Of a DNA stretch of 64,000 nucleotides, positions 36,341 to 47,262 are shown one piece after another. The position numbers and the translations under genes were made by a program. Numbering within the stretch: position 1 is the stretch's first letter; every line of letters begins with the position of its first letter. Source of the DNA: Rhypophila decipiens (Eukaryota; Ascomycota; Sordariomycetes; Sordariales; Naviculisporaceae); contig MU858047.1 of assembly GCA_033297075.1 (NCBI GenBank), forward strand, positions 434,001-498,000, written 5' to 3'. The notes beneath the pieces are model-generated. The model saw only the letters and a list, made by a program, of their open reading frames with translations, had not been told where the DNA came from and ran no database searches.

Positions 36341-36939
36341 CTAGGACTGATGTTGATCATATTCAGATTCTCGGAATGATTCTGAGAGGTCCACCAGCCC
36401 TTGAATGAAGTTCCGAGGTAGAATGGCCGCTGCTGAATTGAGTTCAGCCTGCGGCGCATCAACCGCCTCGAAGACGACTTGGCTCCTCTGCAGCTTGATC
36501 TGGCACGTCTGGCTGGATCCGATGGCACCTTTGGGAAGGTAATGCATACAGCTTAGGTACGATAAGATGCCCCTTGCCCCTCTTAGGCCGCGGCGTGATG
36601 GGTGGAAGTGAATCATGTGATTCGGGAGCAGGTAGTGCCGGTTGTCTACGTGCTTAAAGTACCTCTACGGATACACTGTTGGACTCGGCCCGGCAGGCGG
36701 TGATAATACCCTCACATCGTTTTTAAATACCCAGTTTCCCCACCAAAAGGCGGCAACAAAGGGTCAGCCATAAAGTCAACTCCTGATGGCGCCCAGTCAC
36801 TTGACCCCTGGAATAAGCCATCTGGATCCATGATCAACAGCTGGAGTTGAGGGCGCCAGTTCAACTGAAAGAGATCACCACTCTTCGACCCACTGGCATC
36901 TCTTTCACTGGGCCCAACATACTCAACTCCGCTGGACAT
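36341..36939 (-). CDS. hypothetical protein, unrecognised
   Basis: Two exons, 36731-36939 and 36341-36662, joined over a 68-base GT-AG intron (36663-36730), give 176 residues. The N-terminal half is acidic with S-G-V-E-Y-V-G and W-A-P-S-G-V. The C-terminal half contains G-A-R-G-I-L-S-Y and T-C-Q-I-K-L-Q-R. The splice restores one frame and removes two stops, but the acceptor is not preceded by a clear CTAAC. A related motif pair occurs in the 38318-38771 gene on the same strand, 2 kb away. The protein has no signal peptide or membrane segment. I give no function. Confidence 0.4.
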
Positions 36940-37305
36940 ACTGCAGGTGCTGTCAAAACCTCGTGGTGGAAGTGGTCACAAGAATTTTCTGGGATTGTCA
37001 GGGTTACTTGAATGGCGATGTGGCTTGCGGAATGCTGAATCGCCGGCAGTCCTCGGGATTATCATGAAGCGTGGGCAGGAATCCCGTCATCGCGTGCGAT
37101 GACGATTTCTTTTTCTTGAAGCTTCAGGCAAAGACGAAAAACTGCCCCCGACTGACTGACTGCCTTTCTCATCCCTCGTTGAAAAAGTACTCAAACAGTC
37201 ACACACAACAGAGTCATCTCAGCATTCTCGTTCACCTCGGCAATCTCAAACCCCAAAACTCTCCAAAATCCTGCACCAACACAACACGGCCTTTCAACCG
37301 CCAAG
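36940..37305. promoter_or_regulatory. shared upstream region of two divergent genes
   Basis: This 366-base spacer separates the minus-strand hypothetical gene from the plus-strand glycine-rich gene. It ends in a C- and A-rich leader just before the ATG at 37306. No further element is recognisable. Confidence 0.4.
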
Positions 37306-37833
37306 ATGAAGGTCCAAACTTTCATTGGCCTTCCCACTTTGATTGGGCTCATCGCCGCCATGGCTCTCCCGATCGACACCAAGGTGGACGCCGCCATTCA
37401 TTGCGGTTCGCTTGATACACGACAGGCCCATGATTGGGAGTACTTGGCTCAAGGTGGTACCATCAACACTGTTGGTCGAGGTCTCTTCGGCGGAGGTGAT
37501 GCCGGTGCTCCTGGTGCTCCTGGTGAAGACGGTGAAGATGGCCAAGATGGTCAAGGTGGTGCTGGTGGTCATGGAGGTGCTGGTGGTCACGGAGGTGCTG
37601 GTGGTCACGGCGGTGGTAACGGCGGTGGTAATGGCGGTGGTAATGGCGGCGGTTATGGCGGCAGCAATGGCGGCGGTAATGGCGGCGGTAATGGAGGTAA
37701 TGGAGGAGGTAATGGAGGAGGTAATGGCGGCGGTAATGGTGGTGGTAATGGAGGAGGTAATGGAGGATGTGGTGGTTATGGTGGTGGTAACGGCGGTGGT
37801 AACGGTGGTGGTGGTGGTGGTGGTGGCTACTGA
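37306..37833 (+). CDS. secreted glycine-rich repeat protein
   Basis: A single exon gives 175 residues. Residues 1-21 look like a signal peptide: a basic start, a hydrophobic run, then A-M-A-L-P. A short non-repetitive segment follows, with one cysteine (residue 33) and a Trp-Glu-Tyr, and then a glycine-rich tail from about residue 62. The tail begins collagen-like (G-A-P-G-A-P-G-E-D-G), changes to G-G-A-G-G-H repeats and finishes as G-G-G-N repeats ending in Tyr. The DNA is a GGTGGTAAT-type minisatellite, so length may vary between strains. Proteins of this build are usually cell-wall or extracellular-matrix components, but composition alone does not prove it. I see no GPI-anchor signal. An overlapping frame shifted by one base is longer but is Val/Met-rich and is a shadow of the repeats. 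Confidence 0.7.
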   Translation: MKVQTFIGLPTLIGLIAAMALPIDTKVDAAIHCGSLDTRQAHDWEYLAQGGTINTVGRGLFGGGDAGAPGAPGEDGEDGQDGQGGAGGHGGAGGHGGAGGHGGGNGGGNGGGNGGGYGGSNGGGNGGGNGGNGGGNGGGNGGGNGGGNGGGNGGCGGYGGGNGGGNGGGGGGGGY

Positions 37834-38317
37834 CTCCGGATCAAGAAGTAAAGCAACGGTGATATCTATGTTACAAACGGAGGTTCTACGAATACTGGTA
37901 GCGGGTGGTCCTGGTAGTCTTAGCAATAGGGATTGTGGCCCGAAGACAGAGCCCAGGAAGCACGGGAAGCGAGACTCTACTGGTGATCTTGGAGGTCCTG
38001 CAGTTCAAAACTTCAACAAGCCTCAGCCTTTACCTTCCACAGCCAACCCTACACCGACTCCCACGGCTGATGACGGTCAACCATCGGTGATATCCTTCCT
38101 ACGTACTAGTTCTACTGAAATATTAGGAAAATAAATGAAGCTCCAAGTTTGCCCTGAAGAAAAAATCATACGTAGCTGATCAGGTTGCTGTTCGACAATG
38201 GCCTTGAGACTCTCATCAAGCGGCTCGGAATTGAGAAATAGAGGTCTCGAAGAGCTCACCAGAGCTCAGCTAACCAGCCAAGCAATCAAGAATTCGATAC
38301 TCCCAATGCCCCATGCC
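37834..38317. other. spacer after the glycine-rich gene
   Basis: No gene I can support. A minus-strand frame at 38077-38259 is short and has no clear splice partner. Confidence 0.4.
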
Positions 38318-38771
38318 TCAGCCCTCAAACACAAAATGCAGCTCTCCTGTCACCGCATTGGTTCGCATCACTCTGATCTTGCACGTATCTTGGGGCAAAA
38401 TGTCAGATGGTAGAACCTCAACGATTGACCGAGCCCCAAGACAGCACTTGAAATTGTCCGTGATCATTCCATAAGGCGTGAGATCAGACTTGACTAAGCC
38501 CACTTACCGGTATTCCTGCACAACTACGGATAGAAGGCCTGGAAGCGGCGGACTCCATGAGTACATACGATAATTCAAAAAGCTTGCCATGCATATTTGC
38601 GGCTCTTATGTGCAACTTCGGATATGCAAGACCGGTGTACCGCTCGAGTACATTTGGTGAAAAGGTTATCCGGGGCCGGTAAGAGACCACGGGACCCGGA
38701 TCGGTCTTGCCAACAAGACCGGAAAGAGGACCCATACAGTACCAAAGGATATCGCTCTCTGTGATTCTCAA
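38318..38771 (-). CDS. hypothetical protein, unrecognised, low support
   Basis: Two exons, 38508-38771 and 38318-38446, joined over a 61-base intron starting GTAAGT and ending CAAG, would give 130 residues. The N terminus has D-I-L-W-Y-C-M-G-P-L-S-G. The second exon has L-G-A-R-S-I-V-E-V-L-P and T-C-K-I-R-V. These two motifs resemble the pair G-A-R-x-I and T-C-x-I-K of the 36341-36939 gene. The intron lacks a CTAAC-type branch site. Both genes may be diverged copies or remnants of one gene. Function unknown. Confidence 0.33.
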
Positions 38772-39657
38772 GTTAGAATATCAACAAAATACTTTACCCC
38801 ATACTTAATTGTGGTCATGTTCTGGCTGAAAACATTGATGGCACTCTCGACCCTTAGCCAAGCATGATGACGACATTGTTCACTTTTTGAAGCCTGGGTC
38901 GGACCGGGGCATTTGGTATCCGTACGCTTCCTGCCTTCCTCGGTGAACCCGGTACCCTAGGCCAGAGTAATCATTGTATATTTTCCAAAAAAGGAGAATG
39001 AATGGAAACTGTTGTTTAAATATGATCTAAAAACGGAATAACGTTACCGAAAGAAAGACACCGTAGTATGGCAAGTCCGCCTCGTCCGCGGCTGAAGTTG
39101 GAGAAGCGTCACATGCTCTTTGCCCCAGCAGCTTGCCAAGCCCGTCAAAAACTAGGAGTTTCTTTCCCCAGAAAACCATGACCCCAAACCAGCCAATCAC
39201 GGCGTCTCGATTTCAGGTCTCAGCGGGCAAAACTTGGGGAACTCATTCCCCACATTCCACAGCACCCCTCGATTAGAAGCCTCGGCAATCCTGGGAAACA
39301 ACTTGCTCGGCGCGTCGGATCAACCCCCTGAAACCAGCAAGTCCAGCGAAAAGCTCCATCAATCTCTGAACAACGCCCGCATCGGTTAGCTGTGGTCTTG
39401 AAATTTGCCCAGACGATAAACATCCGTTCTGCGAAAAAGAGGCAGTTCTGCTACTGCTAGGCCGCTACGAGTTTAGTTTCGTATTAGATAAAACCCGAAC
39501 CGACTCGTGCGGTTTCCCCAACTTCTCCCCAATCCAACTCGTAATTCTTTGTCCCTCCTCCTTCTTTCAGGTGTCGATCTTGTTCCTTTTTCGTAGAAAC
39601 ATCAGTTCTCCCTTGTCTACGTACAGATCACCACATATAACGAAGAAATTCACAACC
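38772..39657 (+). promoter_or_regulatory. upstream region of the acyl-CoA dehydrogenase with two CCTCGG cores
   Basis: CCTCGG occurs at 38938-38943 and 39280-39285, about 720 and 378 bases before the ATG. In Aspergillus this hexamer is the core bound by the fatty-acid regulators FarA and FarB. A CCAAT box lies at about 39194. Two six-base matches in 900 bases can occur by chance. Confidence 0.3.
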
Positions 39658-41287
39658 ATGCCTCTGGAAGTCCCCTCCAAGACCTTCACCCGCGCCGAGG
39701 TGGCCAAGCACAACACCGAGGACAGCGTATGGTTCATCGTCGACACCGTCGTCTACGATGTCACCGACTTCCTCGACGCTCACCCGGGTGGTGAGGCCGT
39801 CCTGCGCCAGGTAGCCGGCAAGGATGCCACCACCGTCTTCTACAACCTCCACAGACACGAGGTCCTCATGAAGTACGTGGACCTCGCCATTGGCACCATC
39901 GAGGGCGAGAAGCAGTCCATCATCACACCCAAGCCCGGTGACCTCTCCCCCGTGCCCTACGGCGAGCCCCTCTGGCTCACGCCCGCCTTCAAGTCGCCCT
40001 ACTACAACGACAGCCACAGACGTCTCCAAAAGGCCATGCGCGAGTGGACCGATCTCTACCTCACCCCCGAGGCCCTCGAGAAGGAGCGCACAGGCGAGCA
40101 CGTCTCGCAGCAGTTCATTGAGCGCATGTCCAAGGACGGCGTCCTCCACATGCGCATGGGTCCCGGCAAGCACCTGCACGGCGTCAACCTCCTCAACGGC
40201 GCCGTAGACGGCAAGGAGTTTGACTACTTCCACGACATGATCATGGCCCAGGAGATGGTCCGCCCCGCATGCCGCGGCTTCCAGGACGGCAACATGGCCG
40301 GCATGGTCATCGGCCTGACCTGCATCCTCAACTTCTGCAAGGACCCGGCCATGAAGAAGCGCATCTGCGACGAGGTCTTTAGCGGCCAGAAGAAGATCTG
40401 CCTGGCCATCACCGAGGCCTTTGCCGGCTCCGACGTCGCCGGTCTGCGGACGACCGCCAAGAAGACCCCCGACGGAAAGCACTACATTGTCAACGGCACC
40501 AAGAAGTGGATCACCAACGGCGTCTTCTCGGATTACTTCGTCACCGGTGTCGCGACCGACAAGGGCCTCAGCGTGCTGCTCATCCCCCGCGGTGAGGGAG
40601 TCGAGACCAAGCCCATCAAGACTTCCTACTCGCCCGCTGCCGGAACTACTTTCATCACCTTTGACAACGTCAAGGTGCCCGTCGAGAACCTCCTCGGCGA
40701 GGAGAACAAGGGCATCTATGTCATTCTCAGCAACTTTAACCACGAGCGGTGGACCATGGCTTGTAAGTTTATTCTTTTCCCTGTCTGTCAATCTGCCCCC
40801 CCAAACTATCTTGCTAACAATCCAATCCCCTTCCTTTTCAGGCGCCACAATCCGCTACATGCGCCTCGTAACAGAGGAATCCCTAAAATGGGCCCACCAG
40901 CGCCTGGTCTTCTCCAAGCGCCTCATCGACCAGCCCGTGATCCGCCAGAAGCTCGCAAAGATGATCGCCCTCTGCGAAGCCCACCAGTCCTGGCTCGAGA
41001 CGATAACCTACCAGATGTGCAACATGTCCTACGCCGACCAGGCCAAGCACCTCGGCGGCCCAATCGGTCTGCTCAAAATGTCATGCACCCGCGCCGCTCA
41101 CGAGATCGCCGACGAGGCGGTCCAGATCTGGGGTGGTCGCGGTCTCACCCAAACGGGCATGGGCCGCGTGATTGAAAACTTCAACCGCACGTACAAGTTC
41201 GACGCTATCCTTGGTGGTGCCGAGGAGGTCCTCGGTGACTTGGGTGTCAGGCAGGCCATGAAGTTTATGCCCAAGGCTGTGCTATAA
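39658..41287 (+). CDS. cytochrome b5 / acyl-CoA dehydrogenase fusion
   Basis: Two exons, 39658-40762 and 40842-41287, give 516 residues. The 79-base intron starts GTAAGT and has GCTAAC before its TTCAG acceptor. Residues about 8-85 are a cytochrome b5 heme domain: D-A-H-P-G-G carries the first heme histidine (His42) and N-L-H-R-H the second (His65). From about residue 115 it is an acyl-CoA dehydrogenase: A-F-A-G-S-D-V-A in the FAD/substrate region, K-K-W-I-T-N-G, and W-G-G-R-G plus G-G-A-E-E-V in the C-terminal helical domain. The enzyme should oxidise an acyl-CoA at the alpha-beta bond using FAD. The heme domain may take the electrons. Fusions of this type are common in fungi and are thought to act in peroxisomal or alternative fatty-acid or amino-acid breakdown. 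The C terminus, K-A-V-L, is not a classical SKL-type peroxisome signal. The chain length used is unknown. Confidence 0.93.
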
Positions 41288-42457
41288 TCTATCTTGTTCA
41301 TGACTTGCTTGGGGGTTTTAAGTTTTTTTTCTTTCTCGTACCTTTTTCACTCAGAAAACAAAGCGGGTTTCTGTAATTCTAGTTTGTTCTCAAGGGGTCA
41401 ATCCTTTCCGTTTATTTCCATTTCTTGGTTTGGCTTTACAGCAAGCATAGACTTGCAAAATGGCTTCGTTTATGGTGCTCGTGGATCATCACTAGGACAG
41501 CTTTCTTAGGTAGAACAATAGAGAAGTGAAAAAGATGTAGAAAGCATAACTCTCTCAAGTCCAATGTGTCGGCAGCATTCTGATTTGTTCTTTACGGGTT
41601 CACCATAATACCACAAGGCAGAATCATCATCATCAACAAACGAGCACATCATCCAGCCAGGCACATACACGTTGACAAGCAAGAGAAGTTCGCGGCCACT
41701 AAACGTCTATTTGAGAGTTGTAGAATCCATCCCAGGCCCATGATCTAATCATAAAGCCATGATAAATTCCCCCTTCATTCCCTTTCAAGGAAGCTGTGAC
41801 CTCCTGATCGAGGACACAACAGGTCTGGAAAATGCAAAGCAAAAACAAAAAGTTCCGCAAAACGGAGGTCATAATATGTCTGCATGATGGACTAAGCACG
41901 AATAACTCCGTCTGTATCAGGAAATTCTCTTCAAATAAAAAGAAGCTGTACAGAGCAAGGTAGACCCGAGCCGTCCTGACGCCAAAATGAACAAACTTTT
42001 TCCCCCATTTCCTGGAAGTCCCATCATCATCGCGACGGTCGTTTCATTGTTTTTTTCGGTGCTGCAAGGTTTGTCGTTGCCTCGAAATGCATTGCTGTGT
42101 AATGCATGTGATTGGGAATAATGAGATGTTGACGGTAGAAAAGGCATAAAAGTGTAAAGAAAGAGGAAAAGAAATCGCCAGGCAAAGAAGCATGCCAATG
42201 ACGGAATATCCAGATGGCTAGTAGGATACCGGCAGTCCGGACCGTGGAGCCCCAACGCGTGAGCGCCAGAAGACCATCCACCAGAAGGGCAGTGTATAAC
42301 GCATGGCTCGTGTCACCAGCAGCGAAAAGGAGCTGGATTCACACGAACCTTCCTTATCCCATTCTATCTCGAGCACGCGACGAAAGCAAATTCAGTGCTG
42401 GCCGACCGGTGGAGGGATGAGATCGCCGAGGTATTCGTAGCCACACCGCACGCCAAC
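41288..42457. other. convergent 3' spacer
   Basis: It separates the ends of the acyl-CoA dehydrogenase and the zinc-knuckle gene. No gene or strong motif seen. It should hold both 3' untranslated regions. Confidence 0.5.
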
Positions 42458-43774
42458 TTAGTTGGGGCATTGAGCCTGGATGTGGCCGGGTTGCTGGCAC
42501 TTGTAGCAGGTCTTCTCGCCACCGGAGGCGCCTTCCTTGGGGCATTCGCGAGAGAAGTGACCGCTGCCGCCGCAGTTGTAGCACTTCTGGCCATTAACGC
42601 AGTCGCCTGTTGATGGTTAGCAATATTCCAACGGGAGGCATGGTGCGAAAAGCGAGTACGTACGCGACAAGTGGCCGATGCCGCCGCATGAGTAGCAGGT
42701 CTTCTGGTTGAAGCCACCACCACCACCGCCACCGTAGCTGTTGTTGAAGCCGCCGCCGCCGCCGCCGCCATACGAGCTCTTGGGGCAGTTGCGGGCAATG
42801 TGGCCAACCTCACCGCACTAGAAGCCTTGTTAGCAAAAGAAATGGCGAATGTCTGATGTCACCACTTGCCTTGTAGCACTCAGAGCTGCCCTGGCCCTGG
42901 CCCTGGCCCTGGCCACCGCCGCCGCTGGGGCCGCTGGACTGGCAGTCACGAGAGATGTGGCCAGCCTGTCCGCATCGGTAGCAGGTCTTGTTATCCCTGG
43001 GTCCCTCGGGGCAATCACGGCTCATGTGTCCTTCACCGCCGCAGTTGTAGCTAGACGGCAGCATGTCAGCAAATGTGTGGAAGAACGGGCATGTTGGGAG
43101 CGCTTACCACTTCGCAGCTCCCTTGTTGGGGCAATCGCGGGCCTAGATTGATTCAAAGTCAGCATTCAAGGAAACAACCACAGCACGCTACCTCTCGCCG
43201 CTCAATCCGAATTTCTCTCTTCTCTCTCGCCGATTGTGGCATACCTGATGGTTGGTTGCGCCGCCTATATTGTCTCATGTCAGATGCTTCTCTCCCTCAT
43301 CCAGGGCATGTTGTCACGGTAGTGTGTGAAGATGGGGGCGATGGTTCCAAACACCTGCGAGGGCACTTAGTACCAGCTTCTCCAGATATCTCTCCAGTTT
43401 AGCTCTCCTAATTCGCCATGGAATGGCACTGATTGTCACCGTTGGACAACCAAGGATCGAAAAGTGCCACCCTGAGGCGCCAGGTCTGTGATACCTGGCC
43501 CTCGCGCGATGTGAATGGTGAAGGACAAGAGTCGCCCGACAACAGTGCACGAGTGTGTAAATATTGCTTGTGTGACATGGAAAACGTCCCGACTCTACGC
43601 TCCCTCGTCTCTAGAGATACGAGGGAGGAAGGCGCGGTGGCGACATTGAATCGATTTCCAGCCAGATCAAACGCAGAACAAGACGAAACGAAGGTAATTG
43701 TCCCGGCGGGATTACTTACAAGTGAAGCAGGCACGGCCGCCGCCGGTGTTGGTGTTAGAGCCGAAAGAGTCCAT
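42458..43774 (-). CDS. GIS2: zinc-knuckle nucleic-acid-binding protein (Gis2/byr3/CNBP-like)
   Basis: Six exons, 43720-43774, 43245-43264, 43108-43142, 42870-43050, 42664-42817 and 42458-42606, give 197 residues. They encode seven C-x2-C-x4-H-x4-C zinc knuckles, for example C-F-T-C-x4-H-x4-C first and C-Y-K-C-x4-H-x4-C last. Gly-rich linkers, one with a G-Q-G repeat, separate the middle knuckles. The family binds single-stranded RNA or DNA and associates with translating ribosomes and stress granules. Exon 2 is only 20 bases and supplies the middle of the first knuckle, so its inclusion is needed for a complete motif. Intron 4 (42818-42869) begins GC and not GT (AAG, then GCAAGT). Intron 1 is long for this genome (455 nt). 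Every exon join keeps the knuckle spacing, which strongly supports the model. The paralogue or orthologue name within the family is inferred. Confidence 0.92.
42818..42869 (-). other. GC-AG intron in the zinc-knuckle gene
   Basis: The donor reads AAG then GCAAGT and the acceptor ends TCTAG. No GT in the area joins the C-Y-K of one exon to the C-G-E of the next. AG/GCAAGT is the usual consensus of rare GC donors. Confidence 0.85.
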
Positions 43775-46700
43775 TTTGACGAGGTGTGATGTAAAGGTCG
43801 GAGATTTTCGGGTTGATGGTGAGAATATTTCTGCGAGACGACAGTGTGATTGTTAATGAGGGCTGGTGTCGAGGTTGTGTGAATTTGGGTTGGAAGAACG
43901 AAAGAACGAGGAAACGAGACGCAAGGAAAAATTAAAACTTTAACGCCAACAAGGACAGAAAAGGTGGGGGAGGGGGATGTGGGGTATGTATTTCGGATGG
44001 ATTTTTGGGATTTCGAACAAGGAAAGGCGATCTGTGGCGGACTGGAATTTGGGTCGATTGTACTTACAGATGACTTGTGGGCGATAACACACAAAGTGAA
44101 TATTTGGGAAGGTCAAAGATCTTTGAGTGGAAGGATTTTGTTGAAAGGGAGAAAACCGTGAGATGGATGAAAAGAAAGGGAAGAAGAGGGGTGGTGGCCC
44201 AGAGATAAATACGTACTGGTACGTAGCTATCGGCCGTCACTGGTCAGTGCCAGTGCTGTGGTTGGTCAGGCTTGATAGGAATTGGCAAAAACGGGTTCCA
44301 GGTTTTTTTTCCTGCTACGATCTAAAATTTTCACAACTTGCTGGCCTCTCCCTCTCTCTCCCTGCTGGAAGGACCTGGGAGAGCGAGCTCATAGAGTGGG
44401 GCAGGCGTCCCTTGGCTAGAGCTCCTTCGCCTGAATTGCAGTCCGACTGGCTCTTACAATTGCCCCGTGTGGTTGCTTCAGCGTATCCGTATTTCCATCC
44501 AAATCACCTGGTACCGTGGAAAATGCTAGTATCTCTACAGATCAATATCAGAATAATGTCTTTTTCTCTTTCAGTATCTGCCCCCTTTTTTGGAACCCAA
44601 CGAATCTCAAGTGTTGGATAATGGTTAAAAGGATGCCTGGGCAGGGAGAGCCCCCGATGCAAGTGCTCGGTTCTATGCAGGTTCGAGGCATACGGTACGA
44701 CGGGAGGCTCGAGTGTAGGGAAGGTGCCAGCCCACTAGTGTTGATCGTAACTTCTACAATCTACACCACACCCTTTCGAAATTTTGATATTATCAGCGTG
44801 ACATGTCTCACTCACAGCTGCAAACAAGTCTCTGAATCAGACAGATGATGCCCCTCTGTCGGCCACCTACATCTGCAGCGCTCGTCCCTGACTTTATTGT
44901 TCACAGCCTCACAGATGGATGGTACAGTACTGGTAGACTGGAGCACCTCCCATGCCAAGGATCAGTTTTAGTTACCCCTGACTTGGGAGCCGCGATACCA
45001 GAAAGCTATGCCTCTCCGTTTGACGATTATCAGCTGCCTTATGAGGTTCTCAAGTTTGTCTCACCTGTGAGCTGAGACCCAAGCACTCGATCGCCCAGCA
45101 AACGGTGAATAATGTTGCGGTGATACGTAGCTCAAGGACCCGAAGACGCACTGAGGCTGCCTGCAGACTCTGTGACTCGAGCGACATCAAGTTTGCAATC
45201 GAGCAAACCCCTTTTTCTTTTTGGGAGTTACAGTCGTATGGGTGCTGTGTTACCATAACCCCACTGAGCCCCAAAACAAGAGCATGATTGAACTCAAGTG
45301 CCCTTTGAAAGGCAGCCCAACTGGCCAGAGAAAAGCTGGCCGAACCACGACTCGCCCCATCAAGTGTTCGGCACAGACAAGACCGTTACGGATCGCAGAT
45401 CTCGGAGATCCTGGCAAACGAACCACTGACTATCTAGATGCAAACTCATATGCCTGGGATATTTGTTCCATCCAAGGTTTTTGAGGCAACCAAACCGAGC
45501 CGGATGGATTTCCATCAGTGTGTTCCGGCTCCTTTGCCCATGGCCATACCCACGCCCCCATCGATATCCCTTCTGGAACTCCTATAGAAGCATGTTCGCA
45601 GACAACTTGTCTTGGCCCGGCTGTTCGATTGACCGATGTGCCGCAGGAACAAGTGCTGTTTACGGTCCAATACGGTGCCAGCCTGGTGTGTTACAGTGGC
45701 ATAGGAGAATATCATCAGTGCTACCGAGCCGTGTGCTGCGAACACACGAGCCCTTCCCTGTTCGTCCGAAGTCGTCTTCAGCCTGATCCCAGGACCTGAT
45801 CTCGCAGTATGACTCGGGGTGGTGTTGTCGAATCCCGATCGAGGAGATTGCCATCAGATAAAGGCTACCGAGTTTCGACGTCACGGCCCTGCTGGGCGGG
45901 CAAGCTCCTCCTCCTCCCGGATGGTATCCTCCAACAGCTCGAACCCTTGGGTCGTATCCACAGGTTCTCAACGGTCACGGCCAAATCAATTCGAGATATG
46001 CCTTTTTCGATCGTTTATGAGACTGCGAGTTATCAAGTTGCCGCCCGGAAGGACGTTTTCCGTGCGTGAATGCAACTGGCTGATTGTCGGCCTGGAAGCT
46101 CACAAATCAAACAAGCTATCAGACATCTTGTGTATGGTACAGTACCGTACCTCTTGTTGTAGCCGAGAGATCCGCTCCTCGACTTTGCAGCTCATGGACA
46201 GTCAGTTGACTTATCCTTGGTACCGTATATTGCCCTACACGTGTACCTTCGTTGCCAGAAGAGCAATTGCGCCTGGAAGTCCAGGGCAATCGTGGATGTA
46301 TGAGGGAGGCGACTTCAGCGCATATCGGTAAAGCTGGCTCGATCACGAGAACCAGGCGGATCCCACCCACGGGGGCGATTCCTCCTCGCAATGACAAATG
46401 CGGAATACCGAGGCTGTATTCCAGGTTGTATGTATGATGGCTACATACACAATGATGGTAGGACTCCGTCCCGGTTAGCTACATCAGGTTAGGATTAGGC
46501 GAGTCAAGGCCTCGAGAAGAAGAACGGATCTTGAAGAGTCTTTCACGCCTGCCCGCCGTCTTGAAACCGCGGTTTGATACGAGGACAAGAATTCCATTTA
46601 GTCCTGCGTACCACACCACGGCTGCACAGGACCACAGACGAGGGTCCCGTTGGAATCAGTGCACAGCGCCGAGGTTTCAAGACCGAGATGGGCAATGACG

Positions 46701-47262
46701 CCAGTTGTCGCACAAAAAGGGACCAACGCAGATAAGAAAAGGAGTATTCTTCACTCTTCACTAGGGAGAATAAGGATGGCAACTGGCCTGTTCATACATC
46801 GCCCTGAGAGAGATCATGATGGTGTAAAAGCAGATCATTTCCAGTCCGTTCTCCTATTTCCCTATTCATTGCTAAGGAGTGTGACATGCGGGCGGTCGGT
46901 GTTGACTGTTGAAGTTCAATCAGCGCCACAGCCATTCGAGGAAAAGTTAAGGAGCGGGTCCACTGCCAAGGGTGCGGGGTTGTGTGGCGGCTGGCAGGCC
47001 AGGAGGGACTCACGTGCTGTGGCGTCGGTCCTGGTCGCGCTCTGGAAACCTTGTACCCTGCGGGGCAATTAATTGTGACGCGCCTGTGTTTTTAGCTCAA
47101 AGTTGCAGCCCGCCTGCCCATTTCAACATGACGCGTACCGCAATTGGTCTGGGACTCAATTGAGTTGCCAATTGCACCCGAATCTTGCTCTTCTTTGCTT
47201 TTCTCCTTTCCTCCCCAGAACATACCTAGCGCATCGATATGAAGTAACGCGGTGCTGTGACA
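43775..47262. promoter_or_regulatory. long spacer between two divergent genes
   Basis: About 3.5 kb separates the zinc-knuckle gene from the Sae2-like gene. I found no supportable gene on either strand. Short GTAC-type palindromes occur near 46140 and 46220. Both promoters should lie here, each near its gene. The middle is unexplained. Confidence 0.45.

Noticed and set aside
37294..38134. Thr/Ile-rich minus frame and Val/Met-rich plus frame over the glycine repeats
   Set aside because: Any frame through a GGT-type minisatellite stays open. Neither has a sensible start context or signal.
39628..40848. 406-codon minus-strand open frame
   Set aside because: Exact antisense of the acyl-CoA dehydrogenase. 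Its Val/Leu/Gly/Asp-rich composition follows from GC-biased codons on the other strand.
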